Below, one piece after another: positions 51,630 through 62,246 of a DNA stretch of 64,000 bases. Below the pieces are notes generated by a model. The model did no database searches. It was not told the DNA's origin and saw nothing but the letters and a program-made list of their open reading frames with translations. Each line of letters begins with the position of its first letter. Position 1 is the first letter of the stretch. Position numbers and translations under genes: made by a program. This stretch comes from an uncultured Tateyamaria sp. (GTDB taxonomy: Bacteria > Pseudomonadota > Alphaproteobacteria > Rhodobacterales > Rhodobacteraceae): positions 310,001 to 374,000 of the forward strand of contig NZ_CANNCF010000001.1 in assembly GCF_947503045.1 (NCBI RefSeq), written 5' to 3'.

Positions 51630-51657
51630 TTCGGCGGGCCGGGTCCAGCCCGCCGAA
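51630..51657. terminator. perfect 10-bp hairpin between NYN gene and ispH
   Basis: TTCGGCGGGC at 51630-51639 pairs with GCCCGCCGAA at 51648-51657, eight-base loop. No T-run follows on either strand, so it may be an RNA-stabilising stem or weak stop after the NYN gene. Confidence 0.45.
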
Positions 51658-51677
51658 AGAGTGTGAAGCGTGCGGAC

Positions 51678-52250
51678 CTAGCCCTGCGCTTGCAGCCGTT
51701 CGTTCGGTTCGGTCACGACTTCGCGCGGTGGGCGACCGATCACGTCCTTGAGTTCGTCGAGTTCGATGAAATTGTCGGCCTGACGGCGCAGATCATCGGA
51801 AATCATCGGAGGCTGGCTGCGGATGGTCGATACCACAGACACGCGCACGCCCTGACGTTGCAGGCTTTCGACCAGCGGGCGGAAATCGCCATCCCCCGAA
51901 AACAGGACGATGTGATCGACGCGTGGTGCAAGTTCCATCGCATCCACTGCCAGTTCGATATCCATATTGCCTTTGACTTTGCGCCGACCCATGGAATCCG
52001 TGTATTCCTTGGCCGGTTTGGTCACCATGGTGAAACCGTTGTAATTCAGCCAGTCCACGAGTGGGCGGATGGGTGAGTACTCGTCATTCTCCAACAAGGC
52101 GGTATAGTAAAAGGCTCTGAGCAACTTGCCGCGGCGCATGAACTCCTGGCGCAACAACTTGTAGTCAATATCGAACCCAAGCGCTTTGGCTGCGGCGTAA
52201 AGATTCGAACCGTCGATGAACAGCGCGAGCCGTTCGTCTTTGTAAAACAT
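51678..52250 (-). CDS. NYN-domain (LabA/DUF88) RNase-like protein
   Basis: A 190-residue NYN-domain protein of the PIN-like fold. [19 protein letters not shown] (residues 8-26; metal Asp14, Asn) , [15 protein letters not shown] (Asp of the site) and [21 protein letters not shown] are the classic metal-binding set. LabA-type proteins act in circadian or stress regulation; others are RNases. It faces folK. Stands alone with a hairpin after it. Confidence 0.9.
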   Translation of the reverse strand: MFYKDERLALFIDGSNLYAAAKALGFDIDYKLLRQEFMRRGKLLRAFYYTALLENDEYSPIRPLVDWLNYNGFTMVTKPAKEYTDSMGRRKVKGNMDIELAVDAMELAPRVDHIVLFSGDGDFRPLVESLQRQGVRVSVVSTIRSQPPMISDDLRRQADNFIELDELKDVIGRPPREVVTEPNERLQAQG

Positions 52251-52359
52251 AAAGCATCCTTCCGAAAATTCGGGTCACCGCCTGCGTTTTCCGTGAGTGT
52301 TGTGAGTGAGAGGGTAAAATCTCGAGCAAGTGGTTGTCTGAAAATAGGTCATTTTGAAT

Positions 52360-52971
52360 ATGTCGCAAGACACTAGTCAGAGGGAAACGGGCGAAAAGCT
52401 GCCGCAAAACCGGTCACTTTCGCTTGTTGCCCTAGGGTCAAACATGCAGTCTGACGTTGGGTCACCCGCCGAAACGTTGGATTTTGCCGTTTCTACGTTG
52501 GAAACAATGGGTGCAGTGATTCGCGCCAAGAGCCGCTTTTATGCCACCCCGGCGGTGCCGGTCGGGAACGGTCCGGACTTTGTAAATGCCGCAGTTGTGA
52601 TCGAAACCGGTTGGTCTGCGCGCGAAATGATCGCCAATTTGCACGACATCGAGGCACAGTTGGGACGGCGCCGGGCCGAACGTTGGGGTGCCCGGATCAT
52701 CGATCTTGATCTGCTGGCGATGGACGACATGATCCTGCCCGATGTCGCGACCCTGCGCAGCTGGATGAACCTGCCCTTTGATCAGCAGCAGCAAAAAGCG
52801 CCCGGCCAGCTGATCCTGCCCCATCCGCGCATGCACCAGCGCAGCTTTGTTCTGGTGCCGCTTGCGGAAATCGCACCGGACTGGAAACACCCCATCACCC
52901 GGCAAACCGTCGCACAGATGTGTGCGGCCCTGCCTGAGGCCGATCGCGCACCCATTCGGGCACTGGAATAG
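52360..52971 (+). CDS. folK: 2-amino-4-hydroxy-6-hydroxymethyldihydropteridine pyrophosphokinase
   Basis: A 203-residue HPPK for folate synthesis. Core marks: SLVALGSN, SRFYATPAVPVGNGPDFVNAAV, LGRRRAERWGARIIDLDLLAMDD, LILPHPRMHQRSFVLVPLAEIAPDW. The first about 25 residues are an extra N-terminal extension. ATG at 52360 is preceded by TTG in frame; ATG is preferred. Followed after 73 nt by rpoZ. Confidence 0.93.
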   Translation: MSQDTSQRETGEKLPQNRSLSLVALGSNMQSDVGSPAETLDFAVSTLETMGAVIRAKSRFYATPAVPVGNGPDFVNAAVVIETGWSAREMIANLHDIEAQLGRRRAERWGARIIDLDLLAMDDMILPDVATLRSWMNLPFDQQQQKAPGQLILPHPRMHQRSFVLVPLAEIAPDWKHPITRQTVAQMCAALPEADRAPIRALE

Positions 52972-53044
52972 CGACTTGTCATTTCGCTGAATCGCCCCTA
53001 GATAAGCGGCTTGTCGTTTCTTTTTGCTGATCTGGAGCACCCTG

Positions 53045-53398
53045 ATGGCCCGCGTGACCGTTGAAGACTGCGTTGACAAGGTTCCCAACCGTTTCGAGCT
53101 GGTGATGCTCGCCGCCCATCGTGCCCGCGAAATTTCCGCAGGCGCACCGATCACCGTGGATCGTGACAACGACAAGAACCCCGTCGTGTCGCTGCGTGAA
53201 ATCGCCGACGAGACGCAAAGCGCCGAAGAACTGCGCGAGCGTTTGATCGAGTCCAACCAGACCCAGATCGAAGTCGACGAGGCCGAAGAAGACGCCATGG
53301 CGCTTCTCATGGGCACCGAAGCCGACAAGCCCGACGAGGACAGCATGTCCGAAGAGATGTTGCTGCGTCAGCTGATGGCCGCGCAAGGTCAGGGTTAA
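53045..53398 (+). CDS. rpoZ: RNA polymerase omega subunit
   Basis: A 117-residue omega: [33 protein letters not shown] is the conserved opening, [15 protein letters not shown] follows, and the acidic C-terminal half ([23 protein letters not shown]) is alphaproteobacterial. Assists beta' folding. Followed after 26 nt by rsh; the pairing rpoZ-rsh is a common one. Confidence 0.96.
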   Translation: MARVTVEDCVDKVPNRFELVMLAAHRAREISAGAPITVDRDNDKNPVVSLREIADETQSAEELRERLIESNQTQIEVDEAEEDAMALLMGTEADKPDEDSMSEEMLLRQLMAAQGQG

Positions 53399-53424
53399 CC
53401 CTTAGAATTCAGGTTTTGGGCCGC

Positions 53425-55575
53425 ATGATCTCTGACGACGATCTGATCGCACTGGTCCGAAACTACAATCCCAAGACAAACGAGGCGCTGATCCGCGCCG
53501 CCTACAAGTATGGCGGCGAGATGCATGAGGGTCAGTTTCGCCACTCGGGTGAGCCCTATTTCACCCACCCCGTGGCCGTCGCCGCGATCCTGACCGAACA
53601 GCAACTGGATGATGCCACCATCATTACCGCACTGCTGCACGACACGATCGAGGACACCAAGGCCAGCTATAAAACCGTGTCCGACACCTTTGGCGAAGAA
53701 ATCGCCAAGCTGGTGGACGGCGTCACCAAGCTGACCAACCTGCAACTCAGCAGTGTCGAGACCAAGCAGGCCGAGAACTTTCGCAAACTGTTCATGGCCA
53801 TGTCCAAGGACATGCGCGTCATTCTGGTCAAACTCAGCGACCGTCTGCACAACATGCGCACGATCCGCTCGATGCGCCCGGACAAGCAGTTGCAAAAGGC
53901 CCGCGAGACCATGGACATCTTTGCCCCCCTTGCAGGACGCATGGGGATGCAGTGGATGCGCGAAGAGCTGGAGGATCTGGCCTTCAAGGTGCTCAACCCC
54001 GAGGCCCGTTCGTCCATCATCCGCCGTTTCATCACCATGCAACGCGAAACCGGCGACGTGATCCAGCGCATCACCGGCGACATGCGCCGCGAATTGGAAA
54101 AGGCGGGCATCGAGGCCGAAGTCTTTGGTCGCGCCAAAAAGCCCTATTCGATCTGGCGCAAGATGCAGGAAAAGGATCAGTCCTTTTCCCGCCTGTCCGA
54201 CATCTACGGATTTCGTGTCATCACCGGCACCGAAGAGGATTGCTATCGCACCCTTGGTGCCATCCACCAGCGCTGGCGCGCGGTGCCGGGCCGGTTCAAG
54301 GACTATATCAGCCAGCCCAAAACCAACGGCTATCGCTCGATCCACACCACGGTGTCGGGGCGCGATGGCAAACGGGTCGAGGTGCAGATCAGGACCGGGC
54401 AGATGCACGATGTGGCCGAAACCGGCGTGGCCGCCCACTGGTCCTATCGCGATGGGGTCCGGGGCAAGAACCCCTTTGCCGTTGATCCGGCCAAGTGGAT
54501 TGCCCAACTGACCGAACAATTCGACGGCGAGGACGATCACGAGGATTTCCTCGAGGCGGTCAAGCTTGAGATGTATTCGGACCAGGTGTTCTGCTTCACC
54601 CCCAAGGGCGAGGTGGTCAAGCTGCCGCGCGGGGCGACGCCAATTGATTTCGCCTATGCCATCCACACCCGCATCGGCAACGCCTGTGTCGGCGCCAAAG
54701 TGGACGGGATGCGCGTGCCCCTGTGGACGCGGGTCAAGAATGGCCAGTCGGTGGACATCATCACCGCCGAAGGGCAGACGCCACAAACCACGTGGTTGGA
54801 GATTGCCACCACGGGCAAGGCCAAGACGGCGATCCGCCGTTCCTTGCGCGAGGCGGATCGTGAACGCTTTATCACGTTGGGCCGTGAACTCGCCCGCTCT
54901 GCCTTTGCCCATGTGCGCAAGAAGGCCACGGACAAGGCCCTTGAAGCGGCGGCCAAGCAATTGCGCCTTGGCAGCGCGGACGAAGTGCTGGCCCGCCTCG
55001 GCTCTGCCGAGTTGACGGGCAAAGAGGTGGTGCAGGCGATCTATCCCGACCTCACCGCGAAACCGGGCAAGGTGGTGGATGCGCGCCGCGCCGTGATCGG
55101 CCTGCTGCCAGGGCAAAAGTTTCAGCGCGCCACCTGCTGCGAACCCCTTCCGGGTGAGCGGATCGTTGGTATCACTTTCCGAGGTGAAGGGGTGGTGGTG
55201 CACGCCATCGACTGCGCGCGCCTCGTGGAATACGAAAACCAACCCGACCGCTGGCTGGACCTGCACTGGCACGACGGCAGCCACGCCGCCGTTTACGGAG
55301 CGACACTGGATGTGACCATCGGAAACGATGCCGGGGTGCTGGGACGTATTTGCACATTGATCGGCGAGACGCAGGCCAATATCTCTGATCTCGAATTTAT
55401 GGATCGCAAACCTGACTTTTACCGTTTGCTGATCTATGTGGAATTGCGGGACGCGCAGCATCTGCATACATTGATGGGTGCGCTGGAAGCAGAAAGTGAC
55501 GTAGCAGCCATTGAGCGCCATCGTCGGACCGTGCCTTCACAGGCGCATCCGGCGTCTACACCTCAGACTGCATAG
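53425..55575 (+). CDS. rsh: bifunctional (p)ppGpp synthase/hydrolase
   Basis: A 716-residue RelA/SpoT homologue. Domain order: HD hydrolase (HPVAVAAILTEQ, LLHDTIEDT, LSDRLHNMRTIRSM; residues about 45-160), synthetase (RAKKPYSIWRKMQEKD, GFRVITGTEEDCYRTLGAIHQRWRAVPGRFKDYISQPKTNGYRSIHTTV), TGS (VFCFTPKGEVVKLPRGATPIDFAYAIHTRIGN), and C-terminal ACT. With both HD motifs kept, it can make and degrade the alarmone; this is the lone long Rsh of alphaproteobacteria. Start at 53425 is ATG after a TTG. Confidence 0.96.
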   Translation: MISDDDLIALVRNYNPKTNEALIRAAYKYGGEMHEGQFRHSGEPYFTHPVAVAAILTEQQLDDATIITALLHDTIEDTKASYKTVSDTFGEEIAKLVDGVTKLTNLQLSSVETKQAENFRKLFMAMSKDMRVILVKLSDRLHNMRTIRSMRPDKQLQKARETMDIFAPLAGRMGMQWMREELEDLAFKVLNPEARSSIIRRFITMQRETGDVIQRITGDMRRELEKAGIEAEVFGRAKKPYSIWRKMQEKDQSFSRLSDIYGFRVITGTEEDCYRTLGAIHQRWRAVPGRFKDYISQPKTNGYRSIHTTVSGRDGKRVEVQIRTGQMHDVAETGVAAHWSYRDGVRGKNPFAVDPAKWIAQLTEQFDGEDDHEDFLEAVKLEMYSDQVFCFTPKGEVVKLPRGATPIDFAYAIHTRIGNACVGAKVDGMRVPLWTRVKNGQSVDIITAEGQTPQTTWLEIATTGKAKTAIRRSLREADRERFITLGRELARSAFAHVRKKATDKALEAAAKQLRLGSADEVLARLGSAELTGKEVVQAIYPDLTAKPGKVVDARRAVIGLLPGQKFQRATCCEPLPGERIVGITFRGEGVVVHAIDCARLVEYENQPDRWLDLHWHDGSHAAVYGATLDVTIGNDAGVLGRICTLIGETQANISDLEFMDRKPDFYRLLIYVELRDAQHLHTLMGALEAESDVAAIERHRRTVPSQAHPASTPQTA

Positions 55576-55587
55576 GAAGGCGAGACA

Positions 55588-56250
55588 TTGGTGTTCAAAC
55601 GCCGCGACCCCAAGCCGTTCTTTCGGTCGATGCTGGAATTTGTCTGGCCGCGCGGCGGTTGGGCACGTGCGTTCCAGTATGTGAACCACCGAATGCGCCG
55701 TCTGCCGGATACCCCGGAAAAGATTGCGCGGGGCATCTGGGCCGGGGTCTTTACCGCCTTCACTCCGTTTTACGGCGTCCATTTCGTGGTGGCCGCAGTG
55801 CTGGCCACGATCATGCGCGGCAATATTCTGGCGAGCCTCATGGCCACGTTCTTTGGCAATCCGCTGACCTATGTGCCCATTGGCCTCGTATCCCTGCAGA
55901 CTGGCCACTGGCTGCTGGGTTCGGAAATGAAGGAAAGCACCGAACGCTCGTTCGGGGGCAAATTTGTCGATGCGGGTGGTGATCTCTGGCTCAATCTCAA
56001 ACATGTGATCATGGGTGAGCCACGGGATTGGACCGGACTTGCGACCTTCTCGGACGAGATTTTCTTTCCCTATCTTGTGGGCGGCATCATTCCCGGGATC
56101 ATCGCGGCCACCGTTTGCTACTATCTGGCCGTGCCGGTGATCCGCGCCTATCAGCACCGTCGCAAGGGCGCGATCAAGGCCAAGTTCGATGTCCTCAAGG
56201 CCAAGGCCGCCGCCAAAACGATCGAGCGCAAGAAAAAGCCCGAGCAATAA
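55588..56250 (+). CDS. DUF2062 membrane protein
   Basis: A 220-residue membrane protein. The DUF2062 core is DTPEKIARGIWAGVFTAFTPFYGVHFVVAAVLATIMRGNILASLMATFFGNPLTYVPIGLVSLQTG; the ending is a Lys-rich helix (KAKFDVLKAKAAAKTIERKKKPEQ). TTG at 55588 or GTG at 55591 may be the start; AGGAAGG precedes them. Its position between rsh and pdxJ is usual for the group. Role unknown. Confidence 0.88.
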   Translation: MVFKRRDPKPFFRSMLEFVWPRGGWARAFQYVNHRMRRLPDTPEKIARGIWAGVFTAFTPFYGVHFVVAAVLATIMRGNILASLMATFFGNPLTYVPIGLVSLQTGHWLLGSEMKESTERSFGGKFVDAGGDLWLNLKHVIMGEPRDWTGLATFSDEIFFPYLVGGIIPGIIAATVCYYLAVPVIRAYQHRRKGAIKAKFDVLKAKAAAKTIERKKKPEQ

Positions 56251-56347
56251 GCCCCCCTCGTTTGGTACAATTTATTGGACCTGTCTGCATTTTCAGTCGG
56301 GTCTGTCCGCATTAGGTTGGCAGCAAGCGACACGAGAGGAATCTGCC

Positions 56348-57112
56348 ATGACCCATCCAATTGGCAAACTGCGCCTTGGCGTGAACATCGACCATGTGGC
56401 TACTGTCCGCAACGCGCGTGGCGGGGACACGCCCGACCCCTTGCGTGCGGCCCGCATTGCAGAACAGGCGGGTGCCGATGGCATCACCGCCCACCTGCGT
56501 GAAGACCGCCGCCACATCTCGGATGCCGATATCGAAGGATTGATGGACATCCTGACCGTGCCTTTGAACTTTGAAATGGCCGCCACGGATGAGATGCAGG
56601 CCATCGCTTTGCGTCACAAACCCCACGCTGTCTGCATCGTCCCCGAAAAGCGCGAGGAACGCACCACCGAGGGCGGCCTGGAAGTGGCCCGCGAGGAAAA
56701 CCGCCTTGCCCATTTCATCGCGCCCTTGCGCGATGCGGGCTGCCGGGTGTCGATCTTTATCGCCGCCGACAAGCGTCAGATAGAGGCAGCCCACCGCATC
56801 GGCGCGCAGGTGATCGAGCTGCATTCTGGCGCCTACTGCGACGCTCATCACGAAGGCCGCTTTGACGACCGCGACCGCGAGTTGGAAGCGATGCGGCAGA
56901 TGAGCACCTTTGCCCATGATCTGGGCCTTGAGGTCCATGTGGGCCACGGCCTGACCTATGAAACCGTCAAACCCGTTGCCGCCTTCCCCGAAGCGATGGA
57001 GTTGAACATCGGCCATTTCCTGATCGGCGAAGCGATCTTTCGCGGCCTCGATCCGGCCATTCGCGAAATGCGCCGTCTGATGGACGAGGCGCGTGAGGCG
57101 ACGGCTGCATGA
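56348..57112 (+). CDS. pdxJ: pyridoxine 5'-phosphate synthase
   Basis: A 254-residue TIM barrel joining DXP and aminoacetone phosphate to make pyridoxine phosphate (vitamin B6). LGVNIDHVATVRNARGG is the opening, GADGITAHLREDRRHI, VPLNFEMAATDEM, CIVPEKREERTTEGGL, VSIFIAADKRQIEAAHRIGAQVIELHSGAY and VHVGHGLTYETV follow. ATG at 56348 suits it. The next gene overlaps by 4 nt. Confidence 0.97.
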   Translation: MTHPIGKLRLGVNIDHVATVRNARGGDTPDPLRAARIAEQAGADGITAHLREDRRHISDADIEGLMDILTVPLNFEMAATDEMQAIALRHKPHAVCIVPEKREERTTEGGLEVAREENRLAHFIAPLRDAGCRVSIFIAADKRQIEAAHRIGAQVIELHSGAYCDAHHEGRFDDRDRELEAMRQMSTFAHDLGLEVHVGHGLTYETVKPVAAFPEAMELNIGHFLIGEAIFRGLDPAIREMRRLMDEAREATAA

Positions 57113-57549
57113 AGGGGTTCGCGTTCCTTCTGGCGCTGGTGATCTGCGTCGCACCTTTGCGCGCACAGGAAGGCTGGCCCGACCTTGATGTGCTTTTGGG
57201 CAGCACGCTTGCCCCCGGCGGTCAGTTCGAAGTGTCGTTCTGGTTGCCGGATGCTGCTGATCCGGCACAGGCTCGGCAAGCCATCGGCGTGGTCTATCCC
57301 ATCATCGTGGGCGCTGCAGGCAACACCGGCATCGCCGTGGGACATTTTGTGCGGGTCGAGGGCGGCTGGGCTTACGCCGGGCTGATCGGCAACCTCTTTG
57401 GACACAACCCCCGTGACGCTGCTTTTCTACCGGGGGCTGTGCAACTGACCACCACCATGCTGGGTCCCAATGAACCCCGCTGTTGTCCGACCCTGCCGGT
57501 GCGCTGGCAGATTGACCTCGCGACTCGGCAAGCACAGCGGTTGAATTGA
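57109..57549 (+). CDS. exported protein, unknown
   Basis: A 146-residue periplasmic protein: signal MKGFAFLLALVICVAPLRAQ (cut after RAQ-like, about residue 20). The mature part is beta-rich (FEVSFWLPDAAD, VVYPIIVGAAGNTGIAVGHFVRVEGG, AVQLTTTMLGPNEPRCCPTLPVRWQ) with a CC pair. It overlaps pdxJ by 4 nt, so is co-transcribed with it. No family recognised. Confidence 0.7.
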   Translation: MKGFAFLLALVICVAPLRAQEGWPDLDVLLGSTLAPGGQFEVSFWLPDAADPAQARQAIGVVYPIIVGAAGNTGIAVGHFVRVEGGWAYAGLIGNLFGHNPRDAAFLPGAVQLTTTMLGPNEPRCCPTLPVRWQIDLATRQAQRLN

Positions 57550-57607
57550 GGAGAGATGATGCCCGGATCACGTAAAACGCCCGTGCGCCAGAAAAGGGGT
57601 GAATTCG

Positions 57608-58228
57608 ATGGGGCTTGAATTCATCGCCATCTGGATTGCGTGGATCCTCGCCGGGGGGTCACCCGGCCCCGCCACCATGGGCATCGCGGGCACCGCCATG
57701 ACAGCGGGGCGGGCGTCTGCGCTGGCCTTTGCGATTGGTATTCTCGCCGGGTCAGCCAGTTGGGGTATTGCGGCTGCACTCGGGTTGTCGGCCATCATGC
57801 TGACCCATGTGTGGGTGTTCGAGATCATCCGCTATGCGGGCGCGACCTATCTGGCGTGGCTTGCGTTCAAAGCACTCAAAAGTGCGTATGCAGGTGGGGA
57901 CGCAGCGGCCGGAACCCCGTTCAAAGGCAGCGCGCGTGCCCTGTTCCTCAAAGGGGCAGCGATCCACATCACCAACCCCAAGGCAATCCTCAGCTGGGGG
58001 TCGATCTATGCGATTGCGCTGCCTGCGGATGCGGCACCCCCAATGGTCTTTCAGTGTTTCGGGCTGCTTTACGCGGGGTCCATAATGATCTTCATCGGTT
58101 ATGCCTTCCTGTTTTCCAATCCGCGCATCGTCGCCGTCTATGGGCGTGCGCGTCGCTGGTTTGATCTGGCATTTGCGGGCTTCTTCGGCTTTGCCAGCTT
58201 CAAAATCCTGACGGCGCGGTTGCAATGA
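57608..58228 (+). CDS. LysE/RhtB-type exporter
   Basis: A 206-residue LysE-family transporter: [34 protein letters not shown] (signature), [42 protein letters not shown] and a C-terminal pair of helices. ATG at 57608 has AAGGGG 8 nt before; the GTG at 57599 is an alternative. Its stop overlaps the acpS ATG by 4 nt. Confidence 0.85.
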   Translation: MGLEFIAIWIAWILAGGSPGPATMGIAGTAMTAGRASALAFAIGILAGSASWGIAAALGLSAIMLTHVWVFEIIRYAGATYLAWLAFKALKSAYAGGDAAAGTPFKGSARALFLKGAAIHITNPKAILSWGSIYAIALPADAAPPMVFQCFGLLYAGSIMIFIGYAFLFSNPRIVAVYGRARRWFDLAFAGFFGFASFKILTARLQ

Positions 58229-58638
58229 TCCTCGGTATCGGCACGGATCTGGCCAATATCGAGCGGATCGAGCGCACGCTGGACCGCTTTGGTGATCGGT
58301 TCCGAAATCGGGTGTTCACAGAGATCGAGCAGGCCAAGGCCGAACGGCGCGCCGACACACCCGGCACCTATGCCAAACGCTGGGCCGCGAAAGAGGCCTG
58401 TTCCAAGGCGCTGGGCACCGGCCTGCGCATGGGCATCGCGTGGAAAGACATGGCTGTCACAAACCTGCGCTCAGGCCAGCCCGTGATGCACGTGACTGGC
58501 TGGGCCGCCGAACGTCTCGCGGACATGACCCCGCCCGGCCACGAGGCCATTATCCACGTCACCCTGACCGACGATCACCCATGGGCGCAGGCCTTTGTGC
58601 TGATCGAGGCCCGCCCGAAAGGGCCGGATGCGTCCTGA
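58225..58638 (+). CDS. acpS: holo-[acyl-carrier-protein] synthase
   Basis: A 137-residue phosphopantetheinyl transferase that activates [22 protein letters not shown] and [21 protein letters not shown] are the metal- and CoA-binding marks; the ending [19 protein letters not shown] is usual. Precedes lepB by 78 nt; the block acpS-lepB-rnc-era-recO is a conserved alphaproteobacterial cluster. Confidence 0.95.
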   Translation: MILGIGTDLANIERIERTLDRFGDRFRNRVFTEIEQAKAERRADTPGTYAKRWAAKEACSKALGTGLRMGIAWKDMAVTNLRSGQPVMHVTGWAAERLADMTPPGHEAIIHVTLTDDHPWAQAFVLIEARPKGPDAS

Positions 58639-58716
58639 CGTCAGGGCCCACCGCCTTGACAGCGATAGCGCGCACCCGCATGTACCCTTGAAAACTTGAC
58701 CGAGCAGGAGCGCCCA

Positions 58717-59541
58717 ATGGCCGCCAAGGAAAAATCAGAAGGTGGTGTGATCGACACGATCAAAACCATCGTTTACGCGCTGCTGATCGCGGGTGTGTTC
58801 CGGACCCTGTTTTTCCAACCCTTCTGGATTCCTTCCGGGTCGATGAAGGAAACGCTGCTGATCGGTGATTTCCTGTTCGTGAACAAAATGGCCTATGGCT
58901 ATTCCTACGCCTCTTGCCCGTCGATCCCCATCATTGGTCTGGATGCCAAGGCGATCTGCGGGTTCCTTGATGGTGACAACACCCGCATTCTGGCGGGCGA
59001 GCCTGAGCGGGGCGATGTTGTTGTCTTTCGCCACCCCATTTCAGGGTCGGACTTTATCAAGCGCCTTGTCGGGCTGCCGGGTGACACTGTGCAGGTCAAA
59101 GACGGTATCGTTATCCTGAACGGCAAACCCTTGCCGCAGGAACCGGCGGGCACGTTTTCCGAGGTTTTTGAGCCGCAAGGACCGCAAGGACTGACGCCGC
59201 GCTGCGAAAGCGGCGCCGTGGGGCAGGGCGCGGCCTGTTCAAAGTCGCGCTTTGTCGAAACCTTTCCGGACGGCTCCTCGCATGTGGTGTTGAATGTGGG
59301 CGTGCAAGGCTCTGACAACACGTCCGTGTTTCAGGTGCCCGAGGGGCAGTATTTCTTTATGGGCGACAACCGCGACAACTCGTCTGACAGCCGTCTGGCA
59401 CAACTGGCGGGCGGCGTCGGCTTTGTCCCCTACGAAAACCTGATCGGGCGCGCGGATCGCATCATGTTCTCGTCGGCGGGCCGCTCGATGCTGTTTTTCT
59501 GGACGTGGCGCTCTGATCGGTACTTTAAGGGGATCGAGTGA
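58717..59541 (+). CDS. lepB: signal peptidase I
   Basis: A 274-residue membrane protease cleaving Sec signal peptides. Catalytic Ser in [21 protein letters not shown], Lys in [28 protein letters not shown], and the [12 protein letters not shown] box near the C-terminus; one N-terminal helix ([20 protein letters not shown]). ATG at 58717 is chosen because AGGAG lies 7 nt before; TTG at 58696 is not needed. Overlaps rnc by 4 nt. Confidence 0.96.
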   Translation: MAAKEKSEGGVIDTIKTIVYALLIAGVFRTLFFQPFWIPSGSMKETLLIGDFLFVNKMAYGYSYASCPSIPIIGLDAKAICGFLDGDNTRILAGEPERGDVVVFRHPISGSDFIKRLVGLPGDTVQVKDGIVILNGKPLPQEPAGTFSEVFEPQGPQGLTPRCESGAVGQGAACSKSRFVETFPDGSSHVVLNVGVQGSDNTSVFQVPEGQYFFMGDNRDNSSDSRLAQLAGGVGFVPYENLIGRADRIMFSSAGRSMLFFWTWRSDRYFKGIE

Positions 59542-60224
59542 AGCTGGGCGCAGATCTGCAAGCCTTTGAGGCGCGCATCGGGCATCACTTTGCCAAACCC
59601 GATCTGCTGATCGAAGCGGTCACACATGCCTCGATGTCCACACCCACTCGCAGTGACAACCAACGGCTGGAATTCCTGGGCGACCGGGTTCTGGGCCTTG
59701 TGATGGCCGAGGCGTTGCTGGCGGCGGATACTGGCGCGCCAGAGGGCACGCTGGCCCCGCGTTTTAATGCGCTGGTGCGCAAGGAAACCTGCGCCGATGT
59801 GGCCCGCGACATTGGCCTTGGGGACGTGCTGCGTCTGGGCCGGTCCGAGATGATGTCGGGCGGGCGGCGCAAGCAGGCCTTGCTGGGCGATGCGGTCGAG
59901 GCGGTGATTGCTGCGGTCTATCTGGATGCGGGATTTGATGCGGCACGTGCGATGATTGTGCGCCTTTGGGCTGAACGTATCACAGGGGTCGAGGATGACG
60001 CCCGCGATGCCAAGACCGCCTTGCAGGAATGGGCGCAGGCCCGTGGCCTTGCCCCGCCGGTCTACGTCGAAACCGCCCGATCCGGCCCGGATCACGCGCC
60101 GGTTTTTACCATCTCTGCCCAGCTTGAGGGCGGGGCGGAGGCCCAGGCCACCGCCGGGTCGAAACGTGAGGCGCAGCAATCCGCCGCCAAGGCCCTTTTG
60201 GCCCAACTGGAGCAAGACACATGA
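59538..60224 (+). CDS. rnc: ribonuclease III
   Basis: A 228-residue double-strand RNase for rRNA and mRNA processing. [21 protein letters not shown] is the family signature with the metal Glu and Asp; [18 protein letters not shown] follows; the C-terminal dsRBD has [24 protein letters not shown]...[16 protein letters not shown]. It overlaps lepB and era by 4 nt each. Confidence 0.96.
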   Translation: MKLGADLQAFEARIGHHFAKPDLLIEAVTHASMSTPTRSDNQRLEFLGDRVLGLVMAEALLAADTGAPEGTLAPRFNALVRKETCADVARDIGLGDVLRLGRSEMMSGGRRKQALLGDAVEAVIAAVYLDAGFDAARAMIVRLWAERITGVEDDARDAKTALQEWAQARGLAPPVYVETARSGPDHAPVFTISAQLEGGAEAQATAGSKREAQQSAAKALLAQLEQDT

Positions 60225-61129
60225 GCACCCGCGCCGGATTCGTCGCCCTGATCGGAGAGCCCAACGCGGGCAAATCCACCCTGCTCAACCGGATGGTCGG
60301 GGCCAAGGTCAGCATCGTGACCCACAAAGTCCAAACCACCCGCGCCCGCATTCGCGGTGTGGCGATGGAAGGTGAGGCGCAGATCGTGTTTGTCGACACA
60401 CCCGGCCTGTTCCAGCCCCGCCGCCGTCTCGATCGCGCCATGGTGGCCGCCGCATGGGGCGGGGCGGCAGACGCGGATGTGGTGGTGCTGATGGTCGAGG
60501 CCCATCGCGGGCTCACCGATGGCGTCATCCGCATCCTTGAGGGGCTTGGCGATATCGGCAAAGGCCGCACCGTCGCGCTCGCCATCAACAAGATCGACCG
60601 GGTGGAGGCGCAGGTGTTGCTGGGCCTCGCCGACAAGCTGAACAACGCTTACGATTTTGCCGAAACCTTCATGATCTCTGCCGAAAAGGGGCACGGTGTG
60701 GACACGTTGCGCCAGTGGCTGGCGAGCGAAGTGCCCGAAGGGCCGTGGCTGTACCCCGAGGACCAAATCGCGGACCTGCCCATGCGCATGATCGCCGCCG
60801 AAATGACCCGCGAAAAGCTGACCCTGCGGCTGCATCAGGAATTGCCCTATCAACTGACTGTCGAAACGGAGAGCTGGGAAGAGCGCAAGGACGGGTCGGC
60901 CCGCGTCGATCAGATCATCTATGTCAGCCGCGACGGCCACAAGGGCATCGTGCTGGGCAACAAGGGCGAGACGATCAAATCTGTCAGCCAGTCCGCCCGC
61001 GCCGAGCTGACCGAGTTTCTGGGCCGCAAGGTGCATCTGTTCCTACAGGTCAAAGTGCGCGAGAAATGGCAGGAAGAGGCGGAACGCTATTCCGAGATGG
61101 GGCTGGACTTCAAAGATGGAAACGCCTGA
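60221..61129 (+). CDS. era: GTPase Era
   Basis: A 302-residue GTPase that binds 16S rRNA 3' end in 30S assembly. G1 [17 protein letters not shown]3 [11 protein letters not shown]4 INKID; KH domain in the second half ([40 protein letters not shown]). The ending is usual (GLDFKDGNA). A dispersed repeat lies 16 nt after its stop. Confidence 0.97.
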   Translation: MSTRAGFVALIGEPNAGKSTLLNRMVGAKVSIVTHKVQTTRARIRGVAMEGEAQIVFVDTPGLFQPRRRLDRAMVAAAWGGAADADVVVLMVEAHRGLTDGVIRILEGLGDIGKGRTVALAINKIDRVEAQVLLGLADKLNNAYDFAETFMISAEKGHGVDTLRQWLASEVPEGPWLYPEDQIADLPMRMIAAEMTREKLTLRLHQELPYQLTVETESWEERKDGSARVDQIIYVSRDGHKGIVLGNKGETIKSVSQSARAELTEFLGRKVHLFLQVKVREKWQEEAERYSEMGLDFKDGNA

Positions 61130-61145
61130 GACATCTGCCAATCGA

Positions 61146-61180
61146 CCCTTCGGGGAGGATTTTTTCAAAACAGAGAAGCG
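61146..61180 (+). repeat. dispersed repeat copy 2 (CUUCGG hairpin plus AGGATTTTTT)
   Basis: Matches 20066-20100 at about 31 of 35 bases. A three-pair stem with UUCG loop, then AGGATTTTTT. This copy lies between era and a DUF1491 gene, whose GTG start follows at 61190; it could supply a weak terminator or the ribosome site. Confidence 0.7.
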
Positions 61181-61189
61181 AGGGACGTC

Positions 61190-61519
61190 GTGACCCGTCT
61201 GACCTCTCGGTTCTGGGTGGATGCATATCTGGCGCGGCTGCGATTTGCGGATATCCCCGGTTTTGTTGTGGCCCATGGCGATGACACGGGCGGGGCGGTG
61301 CTGGTCAAGCTAAACACGCTGGATGGGCAGGCGCGCCTGTACCAGCGCTCGTTTGATTTGATGTCGGACACGCGGGTGTGGGCGGAGCTGGCCACCGGGG
61401 TGGAGGCGGATGTGGACGAGGCGGTCGCCCGCCAGCGCGGGTTTGATCCGGATCTGTGGGTGATCGAGGTCGAGGATCGTGCCGGGCGCCATCTGCTGGA
61501 TCAGGACGGGTTGGCCTGA
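61190..61519 (+). CDS. DUF1491 family protein
   Basis: A 109-residue small protein of the DUF1491 family: [46 protein letters not shown] and [20 protein letters not shown] are the conserved parts. Start is GTG. Usually beside era and recO in alphaproteobacteria; role unknown. One base separates it from recO. Confidence 0.88.
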   Translation: MTRLTSRFWVDAYLARLRFADIPGFVVAHGDDTGGAVLVKLNTLDGQARLYQRSFDLMSDTRVWAELATGVEADVDEAVARQRGFDPDLWVIEVEDRAGRHLLDQDGLA

Positions 61520-61520
61520 G

Positions 61521-62246
61521 ATGGACTGGCGCGGCACAGCCATTTTGCTGAGCGTGCGCCGCCACGGGGAAACCAGCGCGATCATCGATGTTTTCAGCGA
61601 GGAACGGGGCCGCCATGCAGGTGTCGTGCGCGGTGGGACCAGCCGCAAGATCGCCCCGATCCTGCAACCCGGTGCGCAACTGGACGTGGCCTGGCGCGCG
61701 CGACTTGAGGATCACATCGGGGCCTTTGCCGTTGAACCGGTGCGCAGTCGTGCCGCCCTTGTGATGGGCGATCGCCTGGCGCTGGCGGGGCTGAATGCCG
61801 TGACCGGCCTGCTGTGTTTTTGCCTGCCAGAGCGTGAGGCGCACGGGCCGCTTTATCGCCGCACCGAACAGCTCTTGGATTTGTTGGGCCAGAACGAGGT
61901 CTGGCCGCTCGCCTATCTGCGATGGGAGGTGGCGCTGCTCGAAGAGATGGGATTTGGCCTTGATCTGAGCACATGCGCGGTGACGGGGAGCAGCGAAGAT
62001 CTGATCTATGTCTCGCCCAAGTCCGGACGGGCCGTGTCCCGCGCCGGGGCCGGGACATGGGCGCAGCGGTTGTTACCGCTGCCGGATGCGCTGCGCGGTT
62101 TTGGGGAGGCTCCGGATGTCGAAGTGGCGCAGGCGCTTGAGACCACGGGTTATTTTCTGACCAACCATCTCGCGCCTGATCTGGGCAACCGACCGCTGCC
62201 TGACGCGCGGGCGCGCTTTGTCGACGCCTTCACTCGGACGCTGTAA
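61521..62246 (+). CDS. recO: DNA repair protein RecO
   Basis: A 241-residue RecO, partner of RecF/RecR in loading RecA on gapped DNA. OB-fold opening [62 protein letters not shown] and [21 protein letters not shown] follow. Zinc cysteines are not the classic four. Converges with a META-domain gene with 17 nt overlap. Confidence 0.95.
   Translation: MDWRGTAILLSVRRHGETSAIIDVFSEERGRHAGVVRGGTSRKIAPILQPGAQLDVAWRARLEDHIGAFAVEPVRSRAALVMGDRLALAGLNAVTGLLCFCLPEREAHGPLYRRTEQLLDLLGQNEVWPLAYLRWEVALLEEMGFGLDLSTCAVTGSSEDLIYVSPKSGRAVSRAGAGTWAQRLLPLPDALRGFGEAPDVEVAQALETTGYFLTNHLAPDLGNRPLPDARARFVDAFTRTL

Noticed and set aside
53395-55521. Long open frame (about 700 codons) antisense to rsh
   Set aside because: Same cause; composition is His/Gly/Arg-rich shadow and rsh is unmistakable.
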